Positions 22,872 to 33,744 of a DNA stretch of 64,000 bases are shown piece after piece. The position numbers were made by a program, and so were the translations under genes. The stretch comes from Nyssa sinensis (lineage: Eukaryota > Streptophyta > Magnoliopsida > Cornales > Nyssaceae). Position 1 is the first letter of the stretch. Each line of letters opens with the position of its first letter. The stretch spans positions 8,533,887-8,597,886 of the forward strand of contig CM018051.1 of assembly GCA_008638375.1 (NCBI GenBank), given 5' to 3'. The notes beneath the pieces are model-generated. The model was not told the origin of the DNA. It made no database searches and worked only from the letters and a program-made list of their open reading frames with translations.

Positions 22872-23890
22872 GACTGTTAACTAACTAATATTCATTATGT
22901 TTCAATGAAGTATAAGAATTAAATATTTGAACACTATTGTAATAATCACGTTTATTTATACCAAACTGTAAAATTATATGTTAATCTGATGTGTCATTAT
23001 AAGATATTTACGACTTCATATGATGCGATTCTTAAAATTTAGGAAGATGTAGTAATGCAATTTAGAATAATAAGTCCATTAGACCCAAAAAAAAAATATC
23101 TCTATATTTATAATATATTGGTTTAAATTTTTTTTAACCAAATACAGCTACTCTTTAATGTGCGCTTTTTTTTTTTAATGACACGAGGAAAAAAAAATTT
23201 AATGGATAATATTTTGTTGTCCAAATCTTATGCCTAAATAATAAGAGTCATTAATTTATGAAATAGTTTTAAAAAAATTACTGATGTGATAATAATCAAT
23301 GACTCTCATTTGGGCACATGCCATAAATCTCTAGGAAATCCTATTAATACTTTCATGCATGAAGCTTTCGAGGGACATTTAATGGGGTCTCCCAAAAAAA
23401 AAGGGACAAAAAACACTCTCCAAATTCAAAAATCTGTCTGCAAAAGAAGCTGAATGTTCTCCATCTCAAATTGGCCTCAATACCATCCATGGAAACTGTC
23501 CATATTTGAAATCAACAAACTTTACAGTGGGCGAAGGCCAAATTTAGAACCATTGTAGAACTTGCAGTTCCATGATTCATATTCATCTCACCACTTAAAT
23601 TTAGGAGCTTTAAGAAGGGATTATAGGCAGGTTAATCTATCTGACATGGAAAGGAATTATCACTAATTGCCAAAACCAAAAAAATACAACAAAAAAAAGA
23701 AAGAAAGAAAGAAAAGAGAATTGTTATCAGTAAACTGAATGATTCTTTCAGTAATAAGAGTCATTTCAAGGGGTAGCATTGTTGATCCATTCTCACTCTT
23801 CAAGACATTCCCCATCTAACTGAACTGAGTGGTATAGCAGCAAATTAAATAATCATAAAACAACATTTCCCACTAAATTGAAACAAAAAT
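22872..23890. other. Spacer upstream of A3
   Basis: AT-rich sequence, then duplicated upstream blocks (from about 23450) shared with A1 and A2. No gene. Confidence 0.6.
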
Positions 23891-23897
23891 CATTTCC

Positions 23898-24003
23898 AAA
23901 GCCGGTCACTTTACACCCAGACTTGATTGTTTTATATTTGCAATGCCGTCCTTGACTTGATTCTCAAAGAGTATGGATTAGAACACTTAGAACCCTATAA
24001 ATG
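23898..24003 (+). promoter_or_regulatory. A3 promoter with altered TATA box
   Basis: The conserved block is present. The TATA box reads tataaatg (23996-24003), where A1, A2 and A4 have tataaata. Confidence 0.65.
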
Positions 24004-24084
24004 GAATACCCTTCTTCTTGTTTATGCACCAGAACTCATTGTTCAACAACTAGAGCTTTACAGAGTTTTATCCCTTTTGTTTTA

Positions 24085-24727
24085 ATGGCTCTCAGGTCTA
24101 TCTTCATCATCCTTGCCATTATCTTTCCTGCCATGGTCTTAGCCAAGGACTTCATGGTGGGAGATTACAAAGGGTGGACCAACAATTTTAATTATCAAGC
24201 ATGGGCACAGGGCAAGAATTTCCGGGTTGGAGACAGACTTGGTATATTCATTTTCTAATTAACTTCTTGATTTTTGACTAATTGTTGTAGCTATTTAGTG
24301 TTCAATTTTTTATACTTCTTATTAAATTCAAGTTCACAAATTAACACTCTACATTACGAGAAATTATCCCATGAGCCAATTATATCCATGTGGGGCCCAC
24401 ACAAAGACCATCATGGTTTGGACAAGATCATGGAATAATTTAGCCTATATTGCATATTTTTATTTGTAATCTATGATAATTTTCGATCTAAATGTTTTGT
24501 ACCAATCAATATATGCAGTTTTTAAATATCCAGTTGGGATGCATAATGTGTTCAAGGTGAATGGAACTGGCTTTCAGAACTGCATTAAGCCACCATTGTC
24601 TCAAGCACTGACTTCAGGCAAAGACATCATTGTGCTTGCAACCCCGGGAAATAAATGGTACCTTTGTGGAGTTGGCAACCATTGTGCCTTTGGGGGCCAG
24701 AAGCTGGCCATCACTGTGCAATCTTAG
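24085..24727 (+). CDS. Phytocyanin copy A3, secreted, no GPI tail
   Basis: Exon 1 (24085-24241) and exon 2 (24519-24727) join in phase 1 to an uninterrupted 121-residue protein. It has a signal peptide (MALRSIFIILAIIFPAMVLA), the mature start KDFMVGDYKGW, then the complete cupredoxin core: His in MHNVF, Cys and His in CGVGNHC, and GGQKLAIT at the end. Phytocyanins bind one type-1 copper and act in electron transfer at the cell surface. A TAG at 24725-24727 (a C-to-T change in the CAG codon read in A1 and A2) stops translation right after the last core strand, so the Pro-rich linker and the GPI signal are absent. As read this would be a short, freely secreted blue copper protein. The altered TATA box leaves expression uncertain, and it may be a pseudogene. 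Intron 277 bases. Confidence 0.7.
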
Positions 24728-26260
24728 TTGATGGCTCGAAAAGCTACTCCTTCAAGTGTTGCTCCTTCTCCAAGTGCCGCTCTCCTTGCATTAATTGAGC
24801 TAATGGGATCACACTGGATATATTTCAGTCTGTGATGGTGGTGGTAGGGGTTGCATTTCTGTCAATTTTTAGGGTTTAATTTTGATGTCTTTTCAGAAAA
24901 CAAAATGTTTCCATTGTTGGTTTTTATGTGCAGCAATCAGTTGATCTGTGATGGTTGTTCTTGCTAGATTTATGTTGTTTTTTCCTGAGTGATGTCTTCC
25001 TACTTGTTTTCTAGTAAGTATTTTGTAAGGAGTTTTAATTTTATTTTGCTCTCTAAAGCATTCTAGGAAGCATCTGTAAGGAGTTTTTAATGTTACTTCT
25101 ACCATCATTTCGCGTTCTTTTTAATTTCAGTTTTTTCTTAATTGTTGTATTCTGTATTTTTTCTTTCATGATTTTTTTTAATTGCTTCCAATTTTTTTTA
25201 TCTTCATTCTCTGTTGAGGTTTCTTCTCTTTGTGTCTTGTTTTTTTTTTTTTTTGGTTACAGTCTATATTATTGTTTTGCTATTGTTTAGTTTAAGATAA
25301 TTTTTGTTTCTACTTACACTCATACTCAACTCGGGATTTACTAATCTAATTGTTAAATTGAAGTTGTGCCCATTTAATTAATCAAGATCGGTTGTCTTAC
25401 TATTTATTAAACTAAACTTTGTGAGATTGAGAATAAGAAGAACCCAAATAAATCAAGCACCATAAGGAAAAATAATCAAAATATGAGAATACGAAGGACA
25501 CAATGTTTTCATTTGGGAAACCTTTTGAGGTATAAAACTCATTTCAATTGCAATAATCTACTAATCAATATGAACACAATAAAAATTCACAAAGATATTA
25601 TCTTCAAACAATTAACATGACACCTTCAGTATATTATCGCTAGTTTATATGAATATTCTTGTTACTTGCTTCAAACTTGATTAGTGTTCATAACAACAAC
25701 ACTAACCACGATCTTCAGATCTATCACTTCAACAGTGTGCAATTCCCTATATAATGAAAGTATTTGTCTAACCCTTCTTTATGTCTCTACATGTAATGCC
25801 CTGATACTAGGTATATAAATTTCAACCACATGGTTTAAAATTTACAAAGAACTCGACTATATGAAAGAAACCTGAAGCAATAGATTTCTAAATGATTCTC
25901 TGTGCTTCAAATTAAAGGTTAGGGGGCTTGTTTTTGTATCACAAAGTAGCCCATTTATAACAAAATTATAAACAAACTCTAATACAAAACGAATTAGGAG
26001 AGTTGTTACATGAAAATAACAAATAGCAACCAATTGACGTGTCTTGACAGACATGCATTCGGATGGAGAACCCTCTTCCATTCAGATGCGGCACTCAATT
26101 TGGACGGTCCTTGGGTTTTGTTCAGATGGAGAAGTTACTAGAAAATTGTTTTAAGTTTTGCGATGAAATAAACGTGTTTTCTCCAATGAACTTCTATAAA
26201 ATATTAAAATAAGTTTAGAAATGTTTGATGATTGTCATGAATTTTCTTAGATTCTTGGTG
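24728..26260. other. 3' flank of A3 and unassigned sequence
   Basis: To about 25075 this matches the 3' flanks of A1 and A2. Then a T-rich stretch (25090-25290). From about 25430 to 26080 there is sequence like the antisense of a retrotransposon leader (ttcatttgggaaaccttttgagg), without a decisive motif. No gene. Confidence 0.45.
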
Positions 26261-26319
26261 ACCAGTTTGCAACCCGAAACGGCCCGAAAAATGGGCAATG
26301 TGACCCTGTTTATGTTTTT

Positions 26320-26605
26320 TGGCTCATTTTGTCTCTTATGTTGTAACCCACTTATATAAGGGTATTATTTTTTAGGGTTTTAATTAAGGAGAAGATAGTC
26401 GTTATTAAGAAAAAATGGGTTTCGAGTTTTGAGAGTTTCTCTCTTGTAATCTCTTTGATACATAGTGAACTGATCATCACTACCCGTGGACGTAAGCATC
26501 TTGCCGAACCACATAAATTTTGTGTTTTTTATGTGGGTTTTGTTTATTTTTTGCTTATTTGAGATTGATTTATTGTTTGTTTCGATCGCTTCAACAACAA
26601 CGAAT
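26320..26605 (+). mobile_element. Copia-type LTR 3' part, solo
   Basis: Contains acttatataaggg (promoter-like, 26350-26362), a leader, and the block agtgaactgatcatcactacc followed by gtggacgtaagc and tgccgaaccac, a pattern I associate with R-U5 of plant Ty1/copia LTRs. It ends near cgcttcaacaac (about 26600). There is no primer-binding site or internal region after it, so it looks like a solo or truncated LTR. Confidence 0.6.
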
Positions 26606-26936
26606 ACCCTAATATATAATTCCTATATGTGGCACTTCAACTAGAGTCAAAACAAATTCATACTTGAGGTCATTTTAGCCATTATAAAGTTCATATTTAA
26701 ATTTGAAAAAAATCTAAAGTATAGTACGTACTTAAATGTAGTGCACACTTCTTCTGACATTGATATAATTACAAGACTTCTTAAGTTTTCACTTTATGAC
26801 TAACAATAATACAATTTACGTAATCATGACTTAATAATTACATGTTTAAAGAAATATACTTTCTTGAAAAATAATTTCTAACATAAATTGTTTAATTGTC
26901 CTAACATACTTCAATTCTCTCGTGTTGTTTACCCAC

Positions 26937-27100
26937 CTGTGTTTTCAACTTGGAAGTCCTTGCCCTCAACCCAAGTTTGGTAATCAAACCCCACTGTCCA
27001 TCCCATTTCATCCCCATCTATGAACTCTTTTGCCGACGTGATCGACGGAAGGACAACAGCAATGATCATGAAGACGATGAACTAGACGATGAGAAGCCAT
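26937..27100 (-). pseudogene. Phytocyanin exon-1 relic (B2), minus strand
   Basis: From the ATG at 27100 the minus strand reads MASHRLV, then after a one-base insertion the leader IIAVVLPSITSA and the mature start KEFIDGDEMGWTVGFDYQTW, VEGKDFQVEN. It ends at a plausible donor (acag/gtgggt, exon end 26937). Length 164 bases, one more than a phase-1 exon would need. It is the same paralogue as B1 and keeps features of a working exon (donor, VGFDY, W) better. No exon 2 was found below 26937. It stands head to head with A4, 2.0 kb away. The inserted base makes it a pseudogene as read. Confidence 0.8.
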
Positions 27101-27662
27101 GAAACTGTTGGGATAACTTACAAATTTTGTAAAACAGATACGATCAATGGCTCCAATAATCTTGCAAGACACTATATTAATTACCATAAACAGATACATA
27201 GAGTTTTTGGTGGCCAGCACTGCCGTCCAAGAACCATCAGTGAAGGACTGCAGGCATGGCCGGACAAGAGAACTGAGGTAACAAGAAAATGAGCAGCTAG
27301 CTGGACAACATTTCTGTGACTATTTCAACTATGCATGGAGATACTTTTTCCGTACAAAGAAAGGTACTTAAATTAAAACTTAAAAGGTACTAATCTGCAA
27401 ATATATATATATATTTGTGAAGGTTAATTTGGTCCATGTGCTTCACCTACTTCTTTGTAAGTTTATTTTTTATCATGTTTTCTTATTTGGGTAGACTCTA
27501 CTTAGAATAAATGATATTTAATTTTATGTATTAATAAGAGCGTTCGAAGTAAAGTGTGTGTGGATCAACGATGATCCGAATGTGATCCGACGCGAAAAAA
27601 ACTTGACCCTGATTTTGACATAAAATTTTGACTTGTACGTTTCCTTATGTTTCTTATTTCCT
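27101..27662. other. Spacer of unit 4, first part
   Basis: Homologous to 13708-14115 (ggccagcactgccgtccaag, gagcagctagctgg), then LTR-like sequence leading into the tandem array. No gene. Confidence 0.6.
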
Positions 27663-28553
27663 AAGTAGAAGGAATTTGTAGTTTCTTAATTATACTCGGT
27701 AGAAAGAATTAGGAGTTTATTAGGACTACTAGTTTTAGCTATGTAAATATGATGTACTAGACCACTTATTATTCAACTTATCAATAATATTTCAATTTCA
27801 AAATTGGAGAGTTTTTTCTATTATTGGGTGAGGAGTCCTCTTTATCATTTGGTTACGAAATTCGATATGTTTGATTCTCATTCCCAAGTAGAAGGAATTT
27901 GTAATTTCTTAATTATACTAGTAAAAAGAATTAGGAGTCTATTAGGACTAGTAGTTTTAGCTATGTAAATATGATGTACTGGAACCACTTATTATTCAAC
28001 TTATCAATAATATTTAAATTTCAAAATTGGAGAGTGTTTTCTATTATTGGGTGAGGAGTCCCCTTTATCATTTGGTTACGAAATTCGATATGTTTGATTC
28101 TCATTCCCAAGTAGAAGGAATTTGTAGTTTCTTAATTATACTAGTAAAAAGAATAGGAGTCTATTAGGACTAGTAGTTTTAGCTATGTAAATATGATGTA
28201 CTAGGACCACTTATTATTCAACTTATCAATAATATTTCAATTTCCAAATTGGAGAGTTTTTTCTATTATTGGGTGAGGAGTCCCCTTTATCATTTGGTTA
28301 CGCAATTCGATATGTTTGATTCTCATTCCCAAGTAGAAGGAATTTTTAATTTCTTAATTATACTAGTAGAAAGAATTAGGAGTCTATTAGGACTAGTAAT
28401 TTTAGCTATGTAAATATGATGTACTGGACCACTTATTATTCAACTTATCAATAATATTTCAATTTCAAAATTAGAGAGTTTTTTCTATTATTAGGTGAGG
28501 AGTCCCCTTTATCATTTGGTTACGAAATTCGATATGTTTGATTATCATTCACA
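27663..28553 (+). repeat. Tandem array, 4 x about 223 bp
   Basis: Units start at 27663, 27886, 28109 and 28331 (aagtagaaggaatttg) and each ends near gtttgattctcattccc. Units differ by a few bases, mostly single substitutions. The unit contains an LTR-like segment (ttattattcaacttatcaat followed by tctattattgggtgaggag), so the array seems to be a piece of a retrotransposon LTR multiplied in tandem. It interrupts the spacer between B2 and A4. Confidence 0.9.
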
Positions 28554-28949
28554 TTTTTTTATTGCATTAGAATTATGATGAACAAGCGGAAAAAAAATGT
28601 TTTTATTAAACAGTTTGTCAAGTGAGATTACAGTGATACCCACTTCTCTATTGCATCAATTGTCATATTTATTAGTTTATGTGAAACTCAACATGTGATT
28701 CGAGTTCTTGAAGTATTTTATATAAATAAGAAAAATCATCGATGACTATAAAGTAACGGGAGCAAATGAATACGGGAAAATATTAGTGTAAATATATTTA
28801 TTCATCAAAATTCAGTTGGGTAGAATATTATATTTCTTAACATATATTTATTTCTATTTCAAGACATTCCCCATCTAACTGACTAGTACAGCAGCAAATT
28901 AAATAATCACAAAACAAGATTTCCCACAAAATTGAAACAAAAATCATTT
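28554..28949. other. Spacer of unit 4, second part
   Basis: AT-rich sequence, then the duplicated upstream block beginning near 28860. No gene. Confidence 0.5.
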
Positions 28950-28950
28950 T

Positions 28951-29057
28951 CCAATGCCGGTCACTATAGATCCAGGCTTGGTTGTTTTACATAGCAATGC
29001 CGTCCTTGACTTGATTCTCAAACAGTGCTGATTAAAACTCTCTGAACCATATAAATA
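28951..29057 (+). promoter_or_regulatory. A4 proximal promoter with TATA box
   Basis: The conserved block ends cttgacttgattctca (about 29009-29024), with a TATA box tataaata at 29050-29057, 84 bases before the ATG. Confidence 0.75.
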
Positions 29058-29140
29058 GAATGACCCTCCTTCTTCTTTATGCACCAGAAACTCATTGTTC
29101 AACAATTAGAGCTTAGAAGAGTTTTATCCCTTTTGTTCAA

Positions 29141-30205
29141 ATGGCTCTCAGGTCCATCTTCATCATCCTTGCCATTATTTTTCCTGCCATGGTCTCAGCC
29201 ATGGACTTCATGGTGGGAGATGACAAAGGATGGACCATTAATTTTGATTATCAAACATGGGCACAGGGCAAGGATTTCCGGGTTGGAGACAGACTTGGTA
29301 GGTTCATTTTCTAATAGTTTTGTGTACTTCTTATTAAGTTCGGGTTTACAAATGCTCTAACCTTTTACTGAGCTCTCCCGAGGTTTCTTACAATGACTCT
29401 CCTGACCTTTCATATTTTTATTGATAAATTACAAATACTCTTCTGTAGTTATTTTTTGTAAATGACAAAATTGTCCATTTCTTCTTTTGTTTTTTTTTTG
29501 TTTGTATTTTTTCAGTTTTGATCAATTTTTTCTAACTTTTTTTTAAAAAAATTATTTTATATAAAAATAAATTTAAGGCTTTAATCAATATTTATTTGAA
29601 AATGAAAAAAAATTGGTCAAAATTTAAAAATTGAAAAAAAAAATGAAATGGGCAATTTTTTCATGTTGAAAAAAAGAAATTGAGTAGAGAAAAGTATTTG
29701 TAATTTGCCAAGTTAAAGTAGGAAAGTCAGTGTAATTTCAGAAATCTCAGAGGAAATTAATTTAATTATAAAAAATCTCAAGAAATGTTAATGTAATTTA
29801 CCCAAATTTTTAATTCTAAATGCTTTGTATCAATCAATATATGCAGTTTTTCAATATCCAGTTGGGGTTCATAATGTGTTCAAGGTGAATGGAACTGGCT
29901 TTCAGAACTGCATTGTGCCACCATTGTCTGAAGCTCTAACTTCAGGCAAAGACATCATTGTGCTTGCAACCCCAGGGAGGAAATGGTACCTTTGTGGAGT
30001 TGGCAAGCATTGTGCTGCTGGGGGTCAGAAGTTGGCCATCACTGTGCAACCTCAAATGATGGCTCCAAGTCCTGCTCCAACTCCAAGTTTTGGCTCTTCT
30101 CAAGCCTTGCCTTACACCAATTCAGCTAATGGGATCACAGCGAATTTTCAGTCAGTGATGGTGGTGGTGGCGGGGATCGCGTTTCTATCAATCTTTAGGG
30201 CTTAA
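29141..30205 (+). CDS. Phytocyanin (blue copper protein), GPI-anchored, copy A4
   Basis: Exons 29141-29297 and 29847-30205 join in phase 1 (G/TT, Val-53) to a 171-residue protein, the only complete member of the cluster. Residues 1-20 are a signal peptide. The cupredoxin domain spans about 21-120, with copper ligands His-61, Cys-102 and His-107, and a Cys-74/Cys-108 pair for the family disulfide. The axial ligand position is unusual: His-107 is followed by CAAGGQK, so Gln-113 is six residues after the His rather than five as in stellacyanin. Residues 121-145 are a Pro/Ser/Ala linker suited to O-glycosylation, and about 150-171 form the hydrophobic GPI signal, with a likely attachment near Ser-145 to Gly-148. 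The product should be an extracellular, membrane-anchored electron-transfer protein. Its 549-base intron is twice as long as in the other copies because of a repeat insertion. Confidence 0.9.
29370..29806. mobile_element. Foldback repeat in the A4 intron, copy 2
   Basis: The ends are imperfect inverted repeats (left near gaggtttcttacaatgac, right near gttaatgtaatttaccc), with an AT-rich, poly-A/poly-T middle, as in the element at 22424-22871. It accounts for the extra length of this intron. Confidence 0.65.
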
Positions 30206-31640
30206 TCTTGATGTCTTTCCACAAAACAAACTGTTTCCATCTGTTGGTTTTTTATGCGCAGCAACCAGTTGATCTGTGATGGTTGTTCTTACCAAATTTA
30301 TGTTATTTTTCCTTCAATAAGCCTGCTTGTCTTCTTACTTCATATCATCTTAATAGTACTACTAATCATTTTGTAAGGACTTTTAATGCTATTTTGGTCT
30401 ATAAAAGCAAAGGAAATTTACCACCATAGTGCTAATCAAACTGTGATAAGCATGATTTCCCCTATAATATTAATCAAGTTCAAGCAAGGATCATTTCCAG
30501 AAATGATCCCAAGTGACTTTTGTGCAGCATAAGACCCACAATAGATGGTGAAATCACAGTAATCATACCACCAAATCCAAATAGTTTGCAATTTTTCTTC
30601 TTCTTCTTCTTCTTTTTCAAATTTATTTAGTGAATAATATCGAAGTATCAAGATCACACCAGTTTCATAGGTCAGTTATTTGAAGGAGTTATGATTCAAA
30701 TACAGATGGGTTCCAATTGTTTGACTAGCAATGTTGGTACAATTTTTTCAAACTATGCAAGTTCTTGGCACATAAGTACCAAATCAAATTAGACTGAGGT
30801 CCTATCCGAATAATGCAAGTGCTTATTTTTCACATAATTAGTGTGACTTCAATTCTTTATCACTATAAAAAAGAGAACAAAAGACCGACCTATCCGAATA
30901 GTACAAGTGCCTATTCTTCACACAATTAGTGTGAATTCGATTCCCCGTCATTATAAAAAGAGTACCAATCACACTCTGATTTATTATACTGAGACTTATT
31001 GTAAATGGAAGTATAACATGGTGACCAAGGGGCATCCCCTTTCTAGCAATGCTCTGTCACGTTAAATAACTTAAAAATAATTCATTAGTCTTATCAATAT
31101 CTTTAATGATTATAAATGATTATTAAGAATTAAATACATTTTACTATCCTAAATTTTCATACAAATTTCAAATAAGAGTTTATAATTTTTATTTTAACAT
31201 TTAAGTTATTCGATTTATAAATACACTTTGAAATGGTTGTTTATATTTATAAATATGTTTAAATTAAAATTATAGGACTTCATTTGAAATTTATATAAAA
31301 GTTCAAGGTACTATTATGTGTTTAACCCTTTATTTTAAAAAAAAAAATTCAAGACAGAGGTGTTTATTTCAATAAAAGCCTTCTCTTGTGGATTTTTAAT
31401 TTCTAAATTGATTTATTTTTTGGATTTGAGCAAATTGATTTTTATTAAAATGCAAATTTTCAATTGAAAACTCAAATGCGTATTTTGGATTGTTGTCGTA
31501 AAATTAAGGAGTCAACTCTATTTTTGCCACTATAATTTTTATTTTTTTAACTTTGATTGTTTATGTTATAATTATTCTTATTTGTTTTTCAACTTTTGAA
31601 AGCTTATAAATCTAGAGGGCATAATGAAGTATTTAAGCTT
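30206..31640. other. 3' flank of A4
   Basis: Duplicated downstream sequence, matching the flank of A1 to about 31520, with local extra insertions. No gene. Confidence 0.6.
30801..30961 (+). repeat. Tandem duplication, about 88-bp unit
   Basis: Two units start cctatccgaa at 30801 and 30889 and share gtgcytattyttcacayaatt and a gtgtgaattcgattcc-like end. The motif attcgattcc is close to a tRNA-type B box, but its first base is wrong. Confidence 0.75.
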
Positions 31641-32764
31641 GATGTTTTAAATGTAAGCTCTTGAAAGTGGCCAATTTCAAATATGTTTGAAATATAAATT
31701 GATATTTTAACAATTATTATTTAATAATTTAATAATTCTTAATAATTAGTAATTTCTTTGAGAAATTAACTATATGATATAAATACTTAATGAATTTTTC
31801 ACATTTTTTTATAGAGTTAATTATCAAAATAGAAAAAGAAAATATATATATAATAAAAAGGAATTAATTTTTTTAATAACTTAAATTATAGATAATATAA
31901 TATGTTAAAAATTAGTGTTGTTCGGCCACAAGTTCATAGAAAATATAAAAATTATCACAAAGTCCACATTCAAACATATTAATTTCACAAGTCCTTTAAT
32001 TATTTTATGACTAAAATGCTCCTCATCTAAATAAGTTACCACGTATAAATGAGAGTAGTTTAAAAAAGCTTTACAAACTTCAAAATTTAATAACTTATAA
32101 AAATTGAGATCTATAAAACTCTAAAAATAAAGATATATAAAAAATAATATCCATATTGAATATGAAATTTTGGAAAAAAAAAAAAAAACTGCTTCAAAAA
32201 AAAAAATTTGTCCTAGCAAAAATCTAAAATTTGACAGTTTTTCAATAAAAAAATTTGTCCTAGTGTAACTGTATAATTTTACAGTTTCATAAAAATTAAA
32301 AAAATTCTCCATTATTATTAGTTTTATGTAGCTTTTGGGCATGTCTTGGTTGCTCAAACAGACTTTTAAACACGTGAAAATCTTTCAAAAAAAAAAAAAA
32401 AACAGTATATGAAGCACGAATGATTAAAATTTTACTAGTTATAAAACTGTAAAATTTTACACTATCTTAAAGTGTAAAATTTAAAATTTGACTACTTCAA
32501 AATTTTTGTACAACCACCAAAAGGTTTTAAAGATTGTCTTGTAAATATATTTCATTTCATTGAAGAACAAAAAAAAATCAATCACAACAGTTGGGCTGCC
32601 GTCGGAATGATGCAAATCTTTTAGAAAGAAAACTATATTATAAAAGCCTTACTCAACACTTTTATTCAAAAGTAGCAGACCACTTCTCATGTCTTTCAGC
32701 AATCACTCTACATCATAGACATAACGACACCCACATACATATAATCAATCATCTTATAATTAAT
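31641..32764. other. AT-rich sequence, no gene
   Basis: Poly-A and poly-T runs and short open frames without domain signal. Confidence 0.5.
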
Positions 32765-32922
32765 ATTTATGGAGAATGAAAATTTATTAATTATTAAAAT
32801 TATTAATTATTAAAATTTTTTATACTTTTACTAATGAATAAGTGTTTCTTATTTTTAATTGATTTTTAATAAAAAAAATAAGACATTATATGCAATTTTT
32901 TTAAAACATTTTAATTTTTTTA

Positions 32923-32963
<41 letters not shown>

Positions 32964-33320
32964 CTTGACTAATGACATAAAAAAATCTTAATATCCATTT
33001 CAAGTAAATAAATTATGTTTCTTGGTGTCATAATTTTTTTTCATTTACAATACTTTTGACTTCAATTATGTAAATTTAATAAATATAATTATCAAGACCT
33101 GTCTTAAATGAAATATATATATATATATATATAAAAGCACATCTATAATTATTTTATTTTTTTAATAATTAATATTATAAAAAAAATTTAAAATTTTTAA
33201 TTATTAAGTAATAAAATTATTAATTATACACTATAAAACTAAGTTAATTTTTTAAAAAATTATTAATTATTAAAAATTATTAACTTATTAAATATTAATT
33301 ATAAAGAAGTCAACTTTATA
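32765..33320. repeat. AT-rich dispersed repeat, copy 2
   Basis: Second copy of the repeat at 10000-10560, interrupted by TA microsatellites (about 32928-32960 and 33113-33133). Confidence 0.65.
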
Positions 33321-33448
33321 CATTTATATGTAAACCTTAATCCAAATCCTAGAGACAACGACCCACTGCATGAAATCTTTGCTTTCCACTGTCCCATCTA
33401 ATAAACCCCTTTTCTTTCTCGAAATTAACAAAGTAAGCCAGAATTTTT

Positions 33449-33690
33449 GAATTTTTGACCCGACCCACGTAATTTAAAAAATTATTTCCCGGACCTAGGT
33501 AGGTTTCAACTTATTTTCCGGACTTATGTCCTTTTGAAAAGCGTCTAAATCTAAGACGCTTCTATAATTTTTTTCAGCACAAAGGCAGAGGAAACTCATA
33601 CGCCTTTGAAAGGCGGAGAAAACTCATACGCCTTTAAAAGGCGTAGAAGAATAGTGCGCCTTTTAAAGGCGTAGGAGTATAATGCGACTT
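33449..33690 (+). repeat. Mutator terminal repeat, copy A (outer left)
   Basis: Contains aagcgtctaaatctaagacgc and then several short imperfect palindromes of the type cgccttt-aaaggcg at about 25-30-base spacing. The same modules occur in copies B and C. Confidence 0.88.
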
Positions 33691-33744
33691 TCACTATATA
33701 TAACACATTTCAGAAGCGTCCTCTGTCATTACGACTTTGCTGCA

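Noticed and set aside
30801..30961. SINE call for the 88-bp tandem unit
   Set aside because: B-box-like motif has a wrong first base and no A box was found.
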